A model generated the notes under the pieces. That model was not told the origin of the DNA. It worked only from the letters and a program-made list of their open reading frames with translations, and made no database searches. Below are positions 18,756 through 30,174 of a stretch of DNA of 64,000 nucleotides, piece after piece (the first letter of the stretch is position 1; each line of letters opens with the position of its first letter). Origin of the DNA: Collimonas fungivorans Ter331 (GTDB lineage Bacteria; Pseudomonadota; Gammaproteobacteria; Burkholderiales; Burkholderiaceae_D); contig NC_015856.1 of the NCBI RefSeq assembly GCF_000221045.1, positions 1,769,317 through 1,833,316 of the forward strand, in the 5' to 3' direction. The position numbers and the translations under genes are program-made.

Positions 18756-19662
18756 TTATTCGTCGCCAACGCGTATCACCAGCTTGCCGAAGTTCTTGCC
18801 TTCCAGCAGGCCGATAAAGGCTTGCGGCGCATTCTCCAGGCCGTCGACGATGTCTTCCCGGAACTTGATTTTGCCGGCGGCGAGCCAGCCGCTCATGTCC
18901 TTGAAGAACTCTTGGTAGCGATGGTAGTAGTCGAAGATGATGAATCCTTGCATCTTGATGCGGCGTACCAGCAGCTTGCCCATCAGTCCCGGCAGATGAT
19001 CCGGGCCTTCCGGTTTGCCGGCGGCGTTATAGTTGGCGATCAGGCCGCATACCGGGACCCGGGCGTGCAGGTTCAGCAACGGCAGGACTGCGCTGAACAC
19101 GGCGCCGCCGACGTTTTCGAAATAGACATCGATGCCTTTGTCACAGGCCGCCGCGAGCTGCTGCGGGAAGTCGGCGGCGCGGTGGTCTACGCAGGCGTCG
19201 AAACCCAGTTCTTCCACCGCATACTTGCACTTGTCGGCGCCGCCGGCGATGCCGACCACGCGGCAGCCCTTGATCTTGGCGATCTGCCCGACCACCGAAC
19301 CGACCGCGCCGGTGGCTGCCGCCACCACCACTGTCTCGCCGGGCTGCGGCTGGCCGATGTCGAGCAAGCCCATGTAGGCGGTGAAACCTGGCATGCCAAG
19401 CACGCCCAGGGCGTAGGATGGCTTGCCGAGTTTTGCGTCGAGTTTGGTCAGGCCCTTGCCATCCGACAGCGCATAATCCTGCCAGCCGCTGTAGCTGAGG
19501 ACCAGGTCTCCGGCCTTGTAATCGGCGTGTTCCGAAGTTTCGACCCGCGACACGGTGCCGCCGACCATCACTTCGCCGATTTCGACATGTGCCGCATAAG
19601 AAGGGGCGTCGCTCATGCGTCCGCGCATGTAGGGATCGAGCGACAGGTTTACTTTGTGGCAT
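18756..19662 (-). pseudogene. CurA-type NADP-dependent reductase, N-terminus deleted
   Basis: The body from 19628 to 18756 reads as a zinc-independent MDR-family reductase: SLDPYMRGRMSD, VIGEVM-type core, cofactor loop AATGAVGSVVGQIAKIKGCRVVGIAGG, and a full C-terminus ending FGKLVIRVGDE. Relatives have about 335-345 residues and begin some 50 residues earlier. Here a good ribosome-binding site and ATG (19662, GAAGGAGT upstream) open MPQSK in the wrong frame and join directly to KVNLSLDPYM. An internal deletion of roughly 140-150 nt therefore removed most of the GroES-like N-terminal part. The first in-frame ATG, at 19628, has no obvious Shine-Dalgarno sequence. It is probably inactive unless the sequence here is wrong. 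Confidence 0.6.
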
Positions 19663-19742
19663 GGGGTGACTCCTTCAGTGGAATGAGCGCCGGCGGCGGC
19701 CCGCCGGCATGGGCGAAATCAGTTGTGCATATCAGTTGCGCA

Positions 19743-20900
19743 TTACAGGGCCGCTTCGAGGATAGTGCGGCTGACGGCCAGGGTATGGTCCTGGTGTTCG
19801 CCCAGCGCTGTCATGCCATGCTTGTCCAGCTGCCCGAGCACGGTCTCGACCGCATCCTGGCCCAGTTCATAGTCCGCCAGGCGGGTCTTGATGCCCAGGC
19901 TTTCGAAGAAGTCGCGGGTGCGCTGGATAGCCAGGTCGATGCGCGCATCTTCGCTGCCTTCGGTGATTTGCCAGACGCGTTCGGCATACTGCAGCAGCTT
20001 GGCGCGTTTGCTGTTGCGGCGCACCGACAGCAACGACGGCAGCACGATCGCCAGCGTGCGCGCATGGTCGATATCGTATTGCGCGGTCAGTTCATGGCCC
20101 AGCATATGGGTGGCCCAGTCCTGCGGCACGCCGGCGCCGATCAGTCCATTGAGCGCCAGGGTTGCGACCCACATCAGGTTGGCGCGGGCATCGTAGTCGT
20201 CCGGTTCGGCCAGCACTTTCGGCCCGGTTTCGATCAGGCTCAGCAGCAGGCCTTCGGCGAAACGGTCTTGCACCTGGCCTTGCACCGGATAAGTCAGGTA
20301 CTGCTCGACGGTATGCACGAAAGCATCGACCACGCCGTTGGCGATCTGCCGCGGCGGCAAGGTGAAAGTCTTGGTCGGATCGAGGATGGAGAATTGCGGG
20401 AACACCAGCGGGCTGTGGAAAGCCAGCTTGGCTTGTATCGATTTGCGGGTGACGACGCCGCCGTTGTTCATTTCCGAGCCGGTCGCCGGCAGGGTCAGCA
20501 CGCTGCCGAAGGGCAGGGCGCTGGTGATGTTGGCGCCGCGCTTGACGGCGATATCCCAGGCTTCGCCCTCAAAATTCGCCGCCGCGGCGACAAACTTGGT
20601 GCCGTCGATGACCGAGCCGCCGCCTACCGCCAGCAGGAAATCGATCTTTTGCGCGCGGACTTGCTCAACTGCCTGCATCAGCGTTTCGTAACTTGGATTG
20701 GGTTCGATGCCGGCGAACTCATGGATTTCGCGTTTGCCCAGCGCAGCCTTGACTTCGTCCAGGGTGCCGGTTTTCTGGGCGCTGGCGCCGCCGTACAGGA
20801 TCAGCACGCGGGCATCATGGGGAACCAGGCCGTTAAGTTTGGCGATGGTGTCGCGGCCGAAGACGATCTTGGTGGGATTGTAGAATTCAAAATTCAGCAT
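19743..20900 (-). CDS. YqhD-like iron-containing alcohol dehydrogenase
   Basis: 385 residues. The group III alcohol dehydrogenase fold has an N-terminal NADPH-binding half (VLILYGGASAQKTG, LLAVGGGSVIDGTKF) and a helical metal-binding half with DAFVHTVEQYL and WATHMLGHELTAQYDIDHARTLAI supplying Asp and His ligands. YqhD of E. coli reduces short and lipid-peroxidation-derived aldehydes, including methylglyoxal, with NADPH. It lies 69 bp downstream of the NemR-like regulator. A terminator-like hairpin and a second inverted repeat (20922-20939) sit between the two, so expression may be attenuated or driven by a second promoter. Confidence 0.9.
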   Translation of the reverse strand: MLNFEFYNPTKIVFGRDTIAKLNGLVPHDARVLILYGGASAQKTGTLDEVKAALGKREIHEFAGIEPNPSYETLMQAVEQVRAQKIDFLLAVGGGSVIDGTKFVAAAANFEGEAWDIAVKRGANITSALPFGSVLTLPATGSEMNNGGVVTRKSIQAKLAFHSPLVFPQFSILDPTKTFTLPPRQIANGVVDAFVHTVEQYLTYPVQGQVQDRFAEGLLLSLIETGPKVLAEPDDYDARANLMWVATLALNGLIGAGVPQDWATHMLGHELTAQYDIDHARTLAIVLPSLLSVRRNSKRAKLLQYAERVWQITEGSEDARIDLAIQRTRDFFESLGIKTRLADYELGQDAVETVLGQLDKHGMTALGEHQDHTLAVSRTILEAAL

Positions 20901-20939
20901 GTGTTTTCCTTGGGAAGTGATCCGCTCGTGGCGGAGCGG

Positions 20940-20968
20940 TAAAAAAAATGCGCGAACCGGTGTCGCGC
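20940..20968 (-). terminator. Terminator-like hairpin between nemR-like gene and yqhD-like gene
   Basis: On the minus strand GCGCGA (20968-20963) and TCGCGC (20955-20950) form a 6-bp stem, followed after one base by eight T residues. It touches the stop codon of the regulator gene. It would end most transcripts after the regulator or permit controlled read-through. Confidence 0.55.
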
Positions 20969-20969
20969 T

Positions 20970-21584
20970 TCAGTTTGGTATTGGTGGCGGCGCCAGGATG
21001 TTGAGGGTGACGTCCATGGCGTTTTCGAGTGCGCTGCGGTCGCGCTGGAGTTTGGCCAGCAGGCTGGCGCCCAGCCACAGCTGGTAAAGCATCTGCGCTG
21101 TCTTCTGCGGCTCCAGTTCGATCCGCAGCGAGCCGTCCGCGATGCCCTCGGCGATGCAGTCGGCCAGGCGCGCCATGACCTGCGTCGTGCCTTCGCACAA
21201 GGCCAGGCGCATGTCGTCCGACAGGTCGGAGACTTCGGCGCTGAGTTTGACCACTAGGCATTTGTCCATCGCTTCCGCGCCGGACTGGGTGTCGAGCCAA
21301 TGGCCCCAGTAACGCAGCAGCCGTTCGCGGGCGGGTTCCTGCGCCGGCTGCAGCGTAACCTGCAAGACTTCATCCATCGCCTGCAGGTAGTTGTCGACGT
21401 ACTGCTCCATCAGGGCCCGGCCGTATTGTTCCTTCGAGCCGAAGTAGTGGTAGAAGGAGCCCTTGGGTATCGCCGCGGCGTTCAGGATTTCACTGAGGCC
21501 GACGCCGGAAAAGCCTTTGACGGCGATGATCCTTTGTCCGGCGTCCAGGATGTGGCGCTTGGTGGTGTCGTATTTGTCTCTCAT
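20970..21584 (-). CDS. nemR: NemR-like TetR-family electrophile/HOCl sensor
   Basis: 204 residues. An N-terminal helix-turn-helix (FSGVGLSEILNAAAIPKGSFYHYFGSKEQYG) precedes a ligand domain very similar to E. coli NemR: DKCLVVKLSAEVSDLSDDMRLAL. Cys109 matches the redox-active Cys106 of E. coli NemR, and Lys178 (LGASLLAKLQ) matches Lys175, its sulfenamide partner. The nearby second NemR cysteine is Ser119 here. E. coli NemR represses nemA and gloA and is released by electrophiles, methylglyoxal and bleach. A matching operator lies 22 bp upstream, and the downstream genes encode aldehyde-reducing enzymes. Confidence 0.85.
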   Translation of the reverse strand: MRDKYDTTKRHILDAGQRIIAVKGFSGVGLSEILNAAAIPKGSFYHYFGSKEQYGRALMEQYVDNYLQAMDEVLQVTLQPAQEPARERLLRYWGHWLDTQSGAEAMDKCLVVKLSAEVSDLSDDMRLALCEGTTQVMARLADCIAEGIADGSLRIELEPQKTAQMLYQLWLGASLLAKLQRDRSALENAMDVTLNILAPPPIPN

Positions 21585-21606
21585 GGTCTAGCCATTCTAA
21601 TCCAAA

Positions 21607-21625
21607 ATTAGACCGGTCGTCTAAT
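21607..21625. promoter_or_regulatory. NemR-type operator
   Basis: ATTAGAC-CGGTC-GTCTAAT, perfect 7-bp arms, 22 bp before the nemR-like start. It contains TAGACCGGTC, close to the TAGACC/GGTCTA NemR box of E. coli. Confidence 0.7.
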
Positions 21626-21817
21626 GAGGCTCGTTTTTACTGTAATTTCCCTATGGAAAGCCTAATCCGATTCGATACCTGAGGTAGCGCCTGTCGTGCT
21701 CAGGCGACGGCTACCCATGCTTATGCATATCCGTTATGCTAGTGGGGTTTATTGTGCGATTTTCTTGCGCATTTTTGTCTAAACGTTCGCATTCCTATAC
21801 TAATTCTAGCGCCGCCC

Positions 21818-22780
21818 ATGACATCGCGTACCAACCACCACCTCGATACCTATCTGCTGCGTGTCTTGCACACCTTGCTGGTGGAAAAAAGCGTCTCGCG
21901 CACCGCCATCAAGCTGGGACAATCGCAGCCGACCATCAGCAATACGCTCAAGCGCCTGCGCGAGCTGACCGGCGACGCCATCCTGGTGCGCGGCAAGACC
22001 GGCATGGTGCCTACCGAACGCGGCCAGGAGTTGCTGGCGCTGGCGAAGCAGGGGCTGGAAGTCATAGAAAAAATCGCGGCGCCGGTAGCGGCGTTCGAGG
22101 CCGACAGCACGGCGCGGGTATTCCATATCGCCACACCGGATTACCTGAACATGCTGCTGATTCCATCCATCATCGAGCAGCTGCGGCGGCGCGCGCCTGG
22201 CGCCAGCCTGATGGTGCACGCGCTGGATGCCAACCTGGACTACGCCAGCGCGCTGGAAAACGGCCGCTTCGACCTGGTGATCGGCAACTGGCCCGACCCG
22301 CCCGAGCATCTGCACCTGGCGCAACTGTTCGATGACGATGTGGTGTGCATGATGCACCGCGACCACCCGGTGGCGAAGAAGGGCCTGACCCTCAAGTACT
22401 ACCTCGAAATGCCGCACCTGGCGCCCACGCCCTATATTGAAGGGCACCGCAGCGGGATTGACGTCGCCCTGGCCGAGCAAGGCCTGAAGCGCAACGTGCA
22501 GGTGACGATCCCGTATTTTGCGCTGGTGCCGCATGTGCTGGCGAAATCGGACCTGATTTTCACTACCGGCCGGCAGTTTGCCGAGCATATCATCGAAGAC
22601 TGGCCGATCGGCATGTTCACGCTGCCGTTCGATATGCCGAAGATGCGTTTCTACATGCTGTGGCATGCGCGTTCTCATGTGGCGCCGGACGTGGTGTGGC
22701 TGCGGCGCCTGATTGCCGAGGTGTCGGCCGACCTCGGCAAATCAAGCGGCAAGTCAGGCGCCAGGCAGCCGGCGCCGTAA
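21818..22780 (+). CDS. LysR-family regulator (NahR/LinR-like)
   Basis: 320 residues from ATG 21818; an upstream in-frame ATG at 21752 would add an unlikely hydrophobic leader. Winged helix-turn-helix at 10-65 (LLRVLHTLLVEKSVSRTAIKLGQSQPTISNTLKRLRELTGD) and a substrate-binding domain from about 90 (FHIATPDYLNMLLIPSIIEQL). The pattern follows the NahR/DntR/LinR branch, whose members often sense aromatic compounds. It is divergent from the nemR-like gene and converges with the Old Yellow Enzyme gene. The target is unknown. Confidence 0.88.
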   Translation: MTSRTNHHLDTYLLRVLHTLLVEKSVSRTAIKLGQSQPTISNTLKRLRELTGDAILVRGKTGMVPTERGQELLALAKQGLEVIEKIAAPVAAFEADSTARVFHIATPDYLNMLLIPSIIEQLRRRAPGASLMVHALDANLDYASALENGRFDLVIGNWPDPPEHLHLAQLFDDDVVCMMHRDHPVAKKGLTLKYYLEMPHLAPTPYIEGHRSGIDVALAEQGLKRNVQVTIPYFALVPHVLAKSDLIFTTGRQFAEHIIEDWPIGMFTLPFDMPKMRFYMLWHARSHVAPDVVWLRRLIAEVSADLGKSSGKSGARQPAP

Positions 22781-22812
22781 TTCTGGCAGAGCCGGCCCCG
22801 GCTCACTTATCG

Positions 22813-25744
<2,932 letters not shown>

Positions 25745-25901
25745 GTCGGTTTCAGTGGAGGCTGTGCAATTGCCTGCAAGCCTGGTCTGGCAACGCTGGC
25801 GCAAGATGCGTAGGAAAAATGTGTTTGTGCCAATATTTTTTGCATTTGTATTGCAATCCGTTAAGAGACCGGCCGCGCATTGTATTCTCTTGAAAGGGAA
25901 C

Positions 25902-25930
25902 TTCAACCGTCAATCGAATATCGATATACT
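25902..25930 (+). promoter_or_regulatory. Candidate promoter of egtD-egtB
   Basis: TTCAAC (25902-25907), 17-bp spacer, TATACT (25925-25930). Transcription would start near 25937, about 90 nt before egtD. Confidence 0.4.
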
Positions 25931-26028
25931 TTGTGCAGCATGCTGAGCTTGAAAGGGCAGCTTGCTAGTGTAGTGGATGTTGCGCGATAGCGCAGGCCCT
26001 CAATCGAGCGCCATCTCAGGAGAATCCC

Positions 26029-26991
26029 TTGGCTCAATTGTCGCAAGTGGCGCAAACCAGCGTGGCGCCAGAAGAAATCGAACAGCAGCTGGTAGCCGGC
26101 CTGCTGGCCGTGCACGCTCATACCTCTCCTAAATACCTCTACGATGTGCTCGGCTCGCGCCTGTTTGCGGCGATCTGCGAACTGCCTGAATATTATCCGA
26201 CCCGCACCGAGGCGGCGATTTTCGCGCAGTACGAACAGCAGATTGCGGCCGCGGTCGGACCTGCTTCAGTCTTCATCGACCTCGGGGCCGGCAACTGCAG
26301 CAAGGCGGCCCGCCTGTTCCCGAGCTTGCAGCCGCGCCAATACGTGGCGGTCGACATCTCGGTGCAGTTCGTGGCGGAAGCGGTGAGCGCGCTGCAGCAG
26401 CAGTTCCCGCAGATCAGGATGACTTGCCTGGGCATGGATTTTTCCGCCGAACTGGAACTGCCGCCGACGCTGGACATGCATCACCGCCAGTTCTTTTATC
26501 CGGGATCGTCGATAGGCAATTTTGCGCCGCTGGAGGCATTGATGTTCCTGCGGCGGATTCGCAAGGCCATGGCCGGCAGTAACAGCGGTTTGCTGATCGG
26601 GGTCGACCTGATCAAGGACAAGGCGATCCTGGATGCCGCTTACGACGACTCGCTAGGCGTCACCGCGGCGTTCAACCTGAATCTGCTGCATCATGTGAAT
26701 CGTTTGCTGGATGCCGATTTCCGGCCCGCCGACTGGCGCCACCGCGCTTTCTACAATAGCGCGCAGTACCGTGTTGAAATGCATCTGGAAGCCAGGCGCG
26801 AGCTCACCGTCCACTGGCAGGACGGCGGCGAACGGCGGTTTGCGCGCGGCGAGCGCATCCATACCGAAAGCAGCCATAAATACACGCGCAAGGGATTTAT
26901 CGAAATGCTGCAGCTGGCAGGCTTCGGCGCCGTGCAGACCTGGACCGATCCCGACGACTGGTTCATGGTCTGCCATGCCCAGGCCGCCTGA
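26029..26991 (+). CDS. egtD: L-histidine N-alpha-methyltransferase, ergothioneine pathway
   Basis: 320 residues with a TTG start (26029), preceded by AGGAG at 8 nt. Trimethylates histidine to hercynine with three SAM molecules, the first step of ergothioneine synthesis. The DUF2260/methyltransf_33 fold shows LYDVLGSRLFAAICELPEYYPTRTE near the N-terminus, the SAM loop FIDLGAGNCSKA (82-93), and FYPGSSIGNFAPLEA in the centre. It lies 26 bp upstream of egtB, forming a two-gene operon. Confidence 0.94.
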   Translation: MAQLSQVAQTSVAPEEIEQQLVAGLLAVHAHTSPKYLYDVLGSRLFAAICELPEYYPTRTEAAIFAQYEQQIAAAVGPASVFIDLGAGNCSKAARLFPSLQPRQYVAVDISVQFVAEAVSALQQQFPQIRMTCLGMDFSAELELPPTLDMHHRQFFYPGSSIGNFAPLEALMFLRRIRKAMAGSNSGLLIGVDLIKDKAILDAAYDDSLGVTAAFNLNLLHHVNRLLDADFRPADWRHRAFYNSAQYRVEMHLEARRELTVHWQDGGERRFARGERIHTESSHKYTRKGFIEMLQLAGFGAVQTWTDPDDWFMVCHAQAA

Positions 26992-27017
26992 ACAAAAACA
27001 ACCCAGACAGGAACGCA

Positions 27018-28235
27018 ATGCACAAGCTGGCGAAAGCTTTTTCCACGATCCGCGACCAGACCAGCCGGCTGATGCAGCCGCTGTCGGCAGAGGATTGCTG
27101 CGTGCAATCGATGCCCGACGCCAGTCCGGCGAAATGGCACCTGGCGCACACCACCTGGTTTTTTGAAACCTTCATCCTGGAACGGTTCGAGCCTAGCTTC
27201 CAGCCGTTCCATCCAGCTTTCCGGGTGCTGTTCAATTCGTATTACGAAGGAGTCGGCGAGCAGCATCCGCGCGCCCAGCGCGGCCTGATGACGCGGCCGG
27301 CCCTGGACGAAGTGCTGGCGTACCGGCAAAACGTCGATCAGCGGCTGCTGGCTTTGCTCGGGCAAACGCTGGCGCCGGAGCAGGCAGAGCAGCTGTCGGT
27401 GCTGGTTGAACTTGGATTGCAGCATGAGCAGCAGCACCAGGAATTGATGCTGACCGATATCAAGCATCTGCTGGCCATGAATCCCTTGCTGCCGCCTTAC
27501 CTGGCGTCCCATGCGGTGGTGGAAGCCGGCGCCGCTACAGCAGCAGCGGCAGCCTTGTCATGGCAGTCGTACGAGGCCGGGATTGTCGAGGTCGGCCATG
27601 CCGGGCAGGGGTTTTTCTTCGATAACGAAACGCCGCGCCACCGTCAGTTTGTCGAATCGTTTTCGATGGCGTCGCGGCTGGTCAGCAATGGCGAGTACCT
27701 GGCGTTTGTGGAAGACGGCGGCTACCGCAATCCGCTGCTGTGGCTGGCGGCCGGCTGGGAATGGGTGCAGCAGCAGAAACTGACGCGGCCGCTGTACTGG
27801 CAGAGCGCGCATGCGCAATTCGATTCCGCCTGGCGCGAATTCACCTTGCAAGGCCTGCAACCGCTGGCCCTGCATGAAGCGGCTACCCATCTTTCCTTTT
27901 TCGAAGCCGAGGCTTATGCACGCTGGGCCGGCGCCCGTCTGCCTACCGAGGCCGAATGGGAGTATGCGGCGGCGAGCCAGTCCGCGGATTATTTTGGGGT
28001 GGCATGGCAATGGACCACCAGCAGCTATGCGCCGTATCCCGGCTACGTCGCCTTACCGGGCGCGGTAGGCGAATACAACGGCAAGTTCATGGTCAACCAG
28101 TATGTGCTGCGCGGCTCGTCCTCCGCCACGCCGGCCGGCCACGCGCGCCTGAGCTACCGCAATTTTTTCCCCGCGACCGCGCGCTGGCAGTTCAGCGGGA
28201 TCCGCCTGGCGCGTTCCGCTGAACGTACTCCCTGA
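27018..28235 (+). CDS. egtB: Ergothioneine sulfoxide synthase
   Basis: 405 residues. Non-heme iron enzyme that joins hercynine to cysteine or gamma-glutamylcysteine as a sulfoxide using O2. The N-terminal DinB-like domain carries the iron ligands: His in AKWHLAHTTW (about 41-44) and HEQQHQE (His136, His140). The C-terminal formylglycine-synthase-like domain holds ARWAGARLPTEAEWEYAAAS, GEYNGKFMVNQYVLRGSS and a final SGIRLAR. No egtA, egtC or egtE is in the window. It ends 1 bp from the converging LysR gene. Confidence 0.93.
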   Translation: MHKLAKAFSTIRDQTSRLMQPLSAEDCCVQSMPDASPAKWHLAHTTWFFETFILERFEPSFQPFHPAFRVLFNSYYEGVGEQHPRAQRGLMTRPALDEVLAYRQNVDQRLLALLGQTLAPEQAEQLSVLVELGLQHEQQHQELMLTDIKHLLAMNPLLPPYLASHAVVEAGAATAAAAALSWQSYEAGIVEVGHAGQGFFFDNETPRHRQFVESFSMASRLVSNGEYLAFVEDGGYRNPLLWLAAGWEWVQQQKLTRPLYWQSAHAQFDSAWREFTLQGLQPLALHEAATHLSFFEAEAYARWAGARLPTEAEWEYAAASQSADYFGVAWQWTTSSYAPYPGYVALPGAVGEYNGKFMVNQYVLRGSSSATPAGHARLSYRNFFPATARWQFSGIRLARSAERTP

Positions 28236-28236
28236 G

Positions 28237-29169
28237 TCAGCGCGGGCAGTTGCCGGGAGCAGCCCGCATCTTGCTGAGATGTTCGATCAGGAAATCGACA
28301 AACACGCGTACTGCCGGCAGCAGGCCTCTCTGGGTCGGATAGACCACTTGCAGGTGGCCGGCCGGCGTGCTCCAGTCCGGCAGCACATGCACCAGGCTGC
28401 CTTGGTCCATCTCCTCCATGCAGTATTCGGTCGGCAGCATGGTCAGGCCGAGGCTGTGCAGCGCCGCCCGTTTGCGCAAGGAAAAATCTTCCGCCGCCAG
28501 CCGCGGCTCCGCCACTAGTTCGAAACGTTCCTTGTCGGGCCCGTCCAGCATCAGATGGACCCGGCGGTCGCGCTCGACCGCGCCCAGGAACGGCAATTTG
28601 GTCAGGTCGCGCGGATGCCGCGGGGCAGCGTAGCGCGACATCAGTTCCGGCGTCGCCACCAGCACGCCGGAAGCGGCGCGCAGCCGCCTGGTGGCCAGGT
28701 TCGGGTCTTCGTCTTCGAGAGCCCTTACCCGTACTGCGACATCCACCCCTTCTTCCAGCAGGTTGACGCGGCGGTTGGTAAACAGCAAATCGATATTCAC
28801 CTTCGGATAACGCTCCAGGAAGGCCGGCAACGCGGTCGCCACCTCCGACTGGGCGATCGCCACCACGCAAGTCACCCTGACCGTGCCGCTCGGTTCCGCC
28901 AGCGAACTGGTCACCGCCAGCTCCGCCGCTTCGGCGGCGGCAATCACTACCTGGCAATGCTGGTAGTAGCGATTGCCGAGGTCGGTCAGGGCGATGCCGC
29001 GCGTATTGCGCTGTAGCAAGCGTGCACCAAGGCGGCTTTCCAGTTCCGCTATGCGCCGTGAAAGGCGCGACTTGGGGATGCCCAGGCTGCGGCCGGCGGC
29101 CGTGAAACCGCCTTCCTGCACCACATTGGCAAAAAAATACAGGTCGTTTAAGTCTTGCATGGCAGTCAT
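28237..29169 (-). CDS. LysR-family regulator divergent from azoR
   Basis: 310 residues; an in-frame ATG three codons later (29160) is possible. Winged helix-turn-helix at about 5-62 (DLYFFANVVQEGGFTAAGRSLGIPKSRLSRRIAELESRLG) and a CrgA/QseD-type effector domain. It is divergently placed to the azoreductase gene with an inverted repeat immediately upstream, the usual LysR arrangement for controlling a neighbour. Such pairs often respond to quinones or other electrophiles. Confidence 0.88.
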   Translation of the reverse strand: MTAMQDLNDLYFFANVVQEGGFTAAGRSLGIPKSRLSRRIAELESRLGARLLQRNTRGIALTDLGNRYYQHCQVVIAAAEAAELAVTSSLAEPSGTVRVTCVVAIAQSEVATALPAFLERYPKVNIDLLFTNRRVNLLEEGVDVAVRVRALEDEDPNLATRRLRAASGVLVATPELMSRYAAPRHPRDLTKLPFLGAVERDRRVHLMLDGPDKERFELVAEPRLAAEDFSLRKRAALHSLGLTMLPTEYCMEEMDQGSLVHVLPDWSTPAGHLQVVYPTQRGLLPAVRVFVDFLIEHLSKMRAAPGNCPR

Positions 29170-29171
29170 CC

Positions 29172-29193
29172 ATTGTTCCGTATGTAGAACAAT
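29172..29193. promoter_or_regulatory. Inverted repeat in the lysR-azoR intergenic region
   Basis: ATTGTTC-(CGTATGTA)-GAACAAT, perfect 7-bp arms, directly upstream of the LysR start and 154 bp from azoR. Candidate binding site for the LysR protein. Confidence 0.45.
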
Positions 29194-29347
29194 ATATCTT
29201 ATTTTTGCTATCTAGTTCTATTTATGAGCAGGGGGTAGCATGTCTCCAATGGTTCAGAAACCAGGTTAATCAAACTCTGTTGGCATCGCGATATTACGGA
29301 CGCTATAGATTTTGACCCACTCTTAATTTAATCGAACGGCATATATC

Positions 29348-29965
29348 ATGAAACTTTTACATATTGATTCCAGCATCCTCGGCGACGCTTCGGCTTCGCG
29401 CCAACTGACCCGTGAAGTAGTGGCGACGCTGCAAGCAGCGGATTCCGATCTTGAACTGACTTACCGCGACCTTAGCAAAGACGTCACCGCCCATTTGAGC
29501 GGCGCCACCTTCGCCGCCAAGGGCACGCCTGCGGAAAAACGCAATCTGTCGCAAAAGCTGGAAGTGGAACTCAGCGAAGCGATCCTTAACGAATTCATGG
29601 CCGCCGACGTGATCGTGCTCGGTGCGCCGATGTACAACTTCAGCGTGCCGACCCAGCTCAAGGCATGGATCGACCAGATCAGTATCGCCGGCGTTACTTT
29701 CCGTTATAGCGAGAAGGGCCCGGAAGGCCTGGCCACAGGCAAGCGCGTCGTGATCGTGTCGACTGCAGGCGGCAAGCATGCCGGCGGCCCTACCGGCATC
29801 GCTCATGAAGACTACCTGAAACTGGTGTTCGGCTTCCTCGGGATTACCGATATCGAAGTGGTTCGCGCCGACGGCCTTGCTTACAGTCCTGAAGCGAAAG
29901 AAGCCGGTTTTGCAGCAGCTCGTGCGCGTATCAGCGATCTGACCAGCGCAGTGGCGATGGCCTGA
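29348..29965 (+). CDS. azoR: FMN-dependent NADH-azoreductase
   Basis: 205 residues with a flavodoxin-like fold: LHIDSSILGDASASRQLT at the FMN phosphate site, APMYNFSVPTQLKAWIDQISIAGVTF and STAGGKHAGG. Reduces azo dyes and, more physiologically, quinones by two-electron transfer, which limits redox cycling. Probably regulated by the divergent LysR protein. A strong terminator follows at 29985. Confidence 0.94.
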   Translation: MKLLHIDSSILGDASASRQLTREVVATLQAADSDLELTYRDLSKDVTAHLSGATFAAKGTPAEKRNLSQKLEVELSEAILNEFMAADVIVLGAPMYNFSVPTQLKAWIDQISIAGVTFRYSEKGPEGLATGKRVVIVSTAGGKHAGGPTGIAHEDYLKLVFGFLGITDIEVVRADGLAYSPEAKEAGFAAARARISDLTSAVAMA

Positions 29966-29984
29966 AAGACAGGGCAGAAATGAA

Positions 29985-30014
29985 AAAACCGCTACGTGGT
30001 AGCGGTTTTTTTTT
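29985..30014 (+). terminator. Terminator of azoR
   Basis: CCGCTAC-(GTG)-GTAGCGG stem preceded by A residues and followed by nine T residues, starting about 20 nt after the azoR stop. The flanking A/T runs make it bidirectional. Confidence 0.9.
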
Positions 30015-30053
30015 CGTCTGCTGCTGATAGCGGCAATCGGTGCCTTGCACTTG

Positions 30054-30135
30054 GTAGGGTGGGCAGATTTCTGCCCACGCTGAATTCACTCCTGGAATAA
30101 CCAGCGTTCCGCGTGGGCACAGGTGCCCACCCTAC
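30054..30135. repeat. Double-hairpin REP/BIME-like repeat
   Basis: The outer arms GTAGGGTGGGCA and TGCCCACCCTAC are perfect 12-bp inverted copies. Inside, each end folds on itself: TGGGCAG-ATTT-CTGCCCA on the left and TGGGCAC-AG-GTGCCCA on the right. The element therefore consists of two head-to-head hairpins with a 34-bp centre. GTAGGGTGGGCA-type elements recur across many bacterial genomes and are thought to be REP-like sequences. This one lies between the azoR terminator and the 3' end of leuA. Confidence 0.7.
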
Positions 30136-30174
30136 GGCTGCTGAGGGCACGGTAATGCCCAGGCTGCACCGGAA

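Noticed and set aside
18744-20942. 732-codon open frame on the plus strand
   Set aside because: It is antisense to three well-recognised minus-strand genes (CurA-type reductase, YqhD-like) and has no domain or ribosome-binding site.
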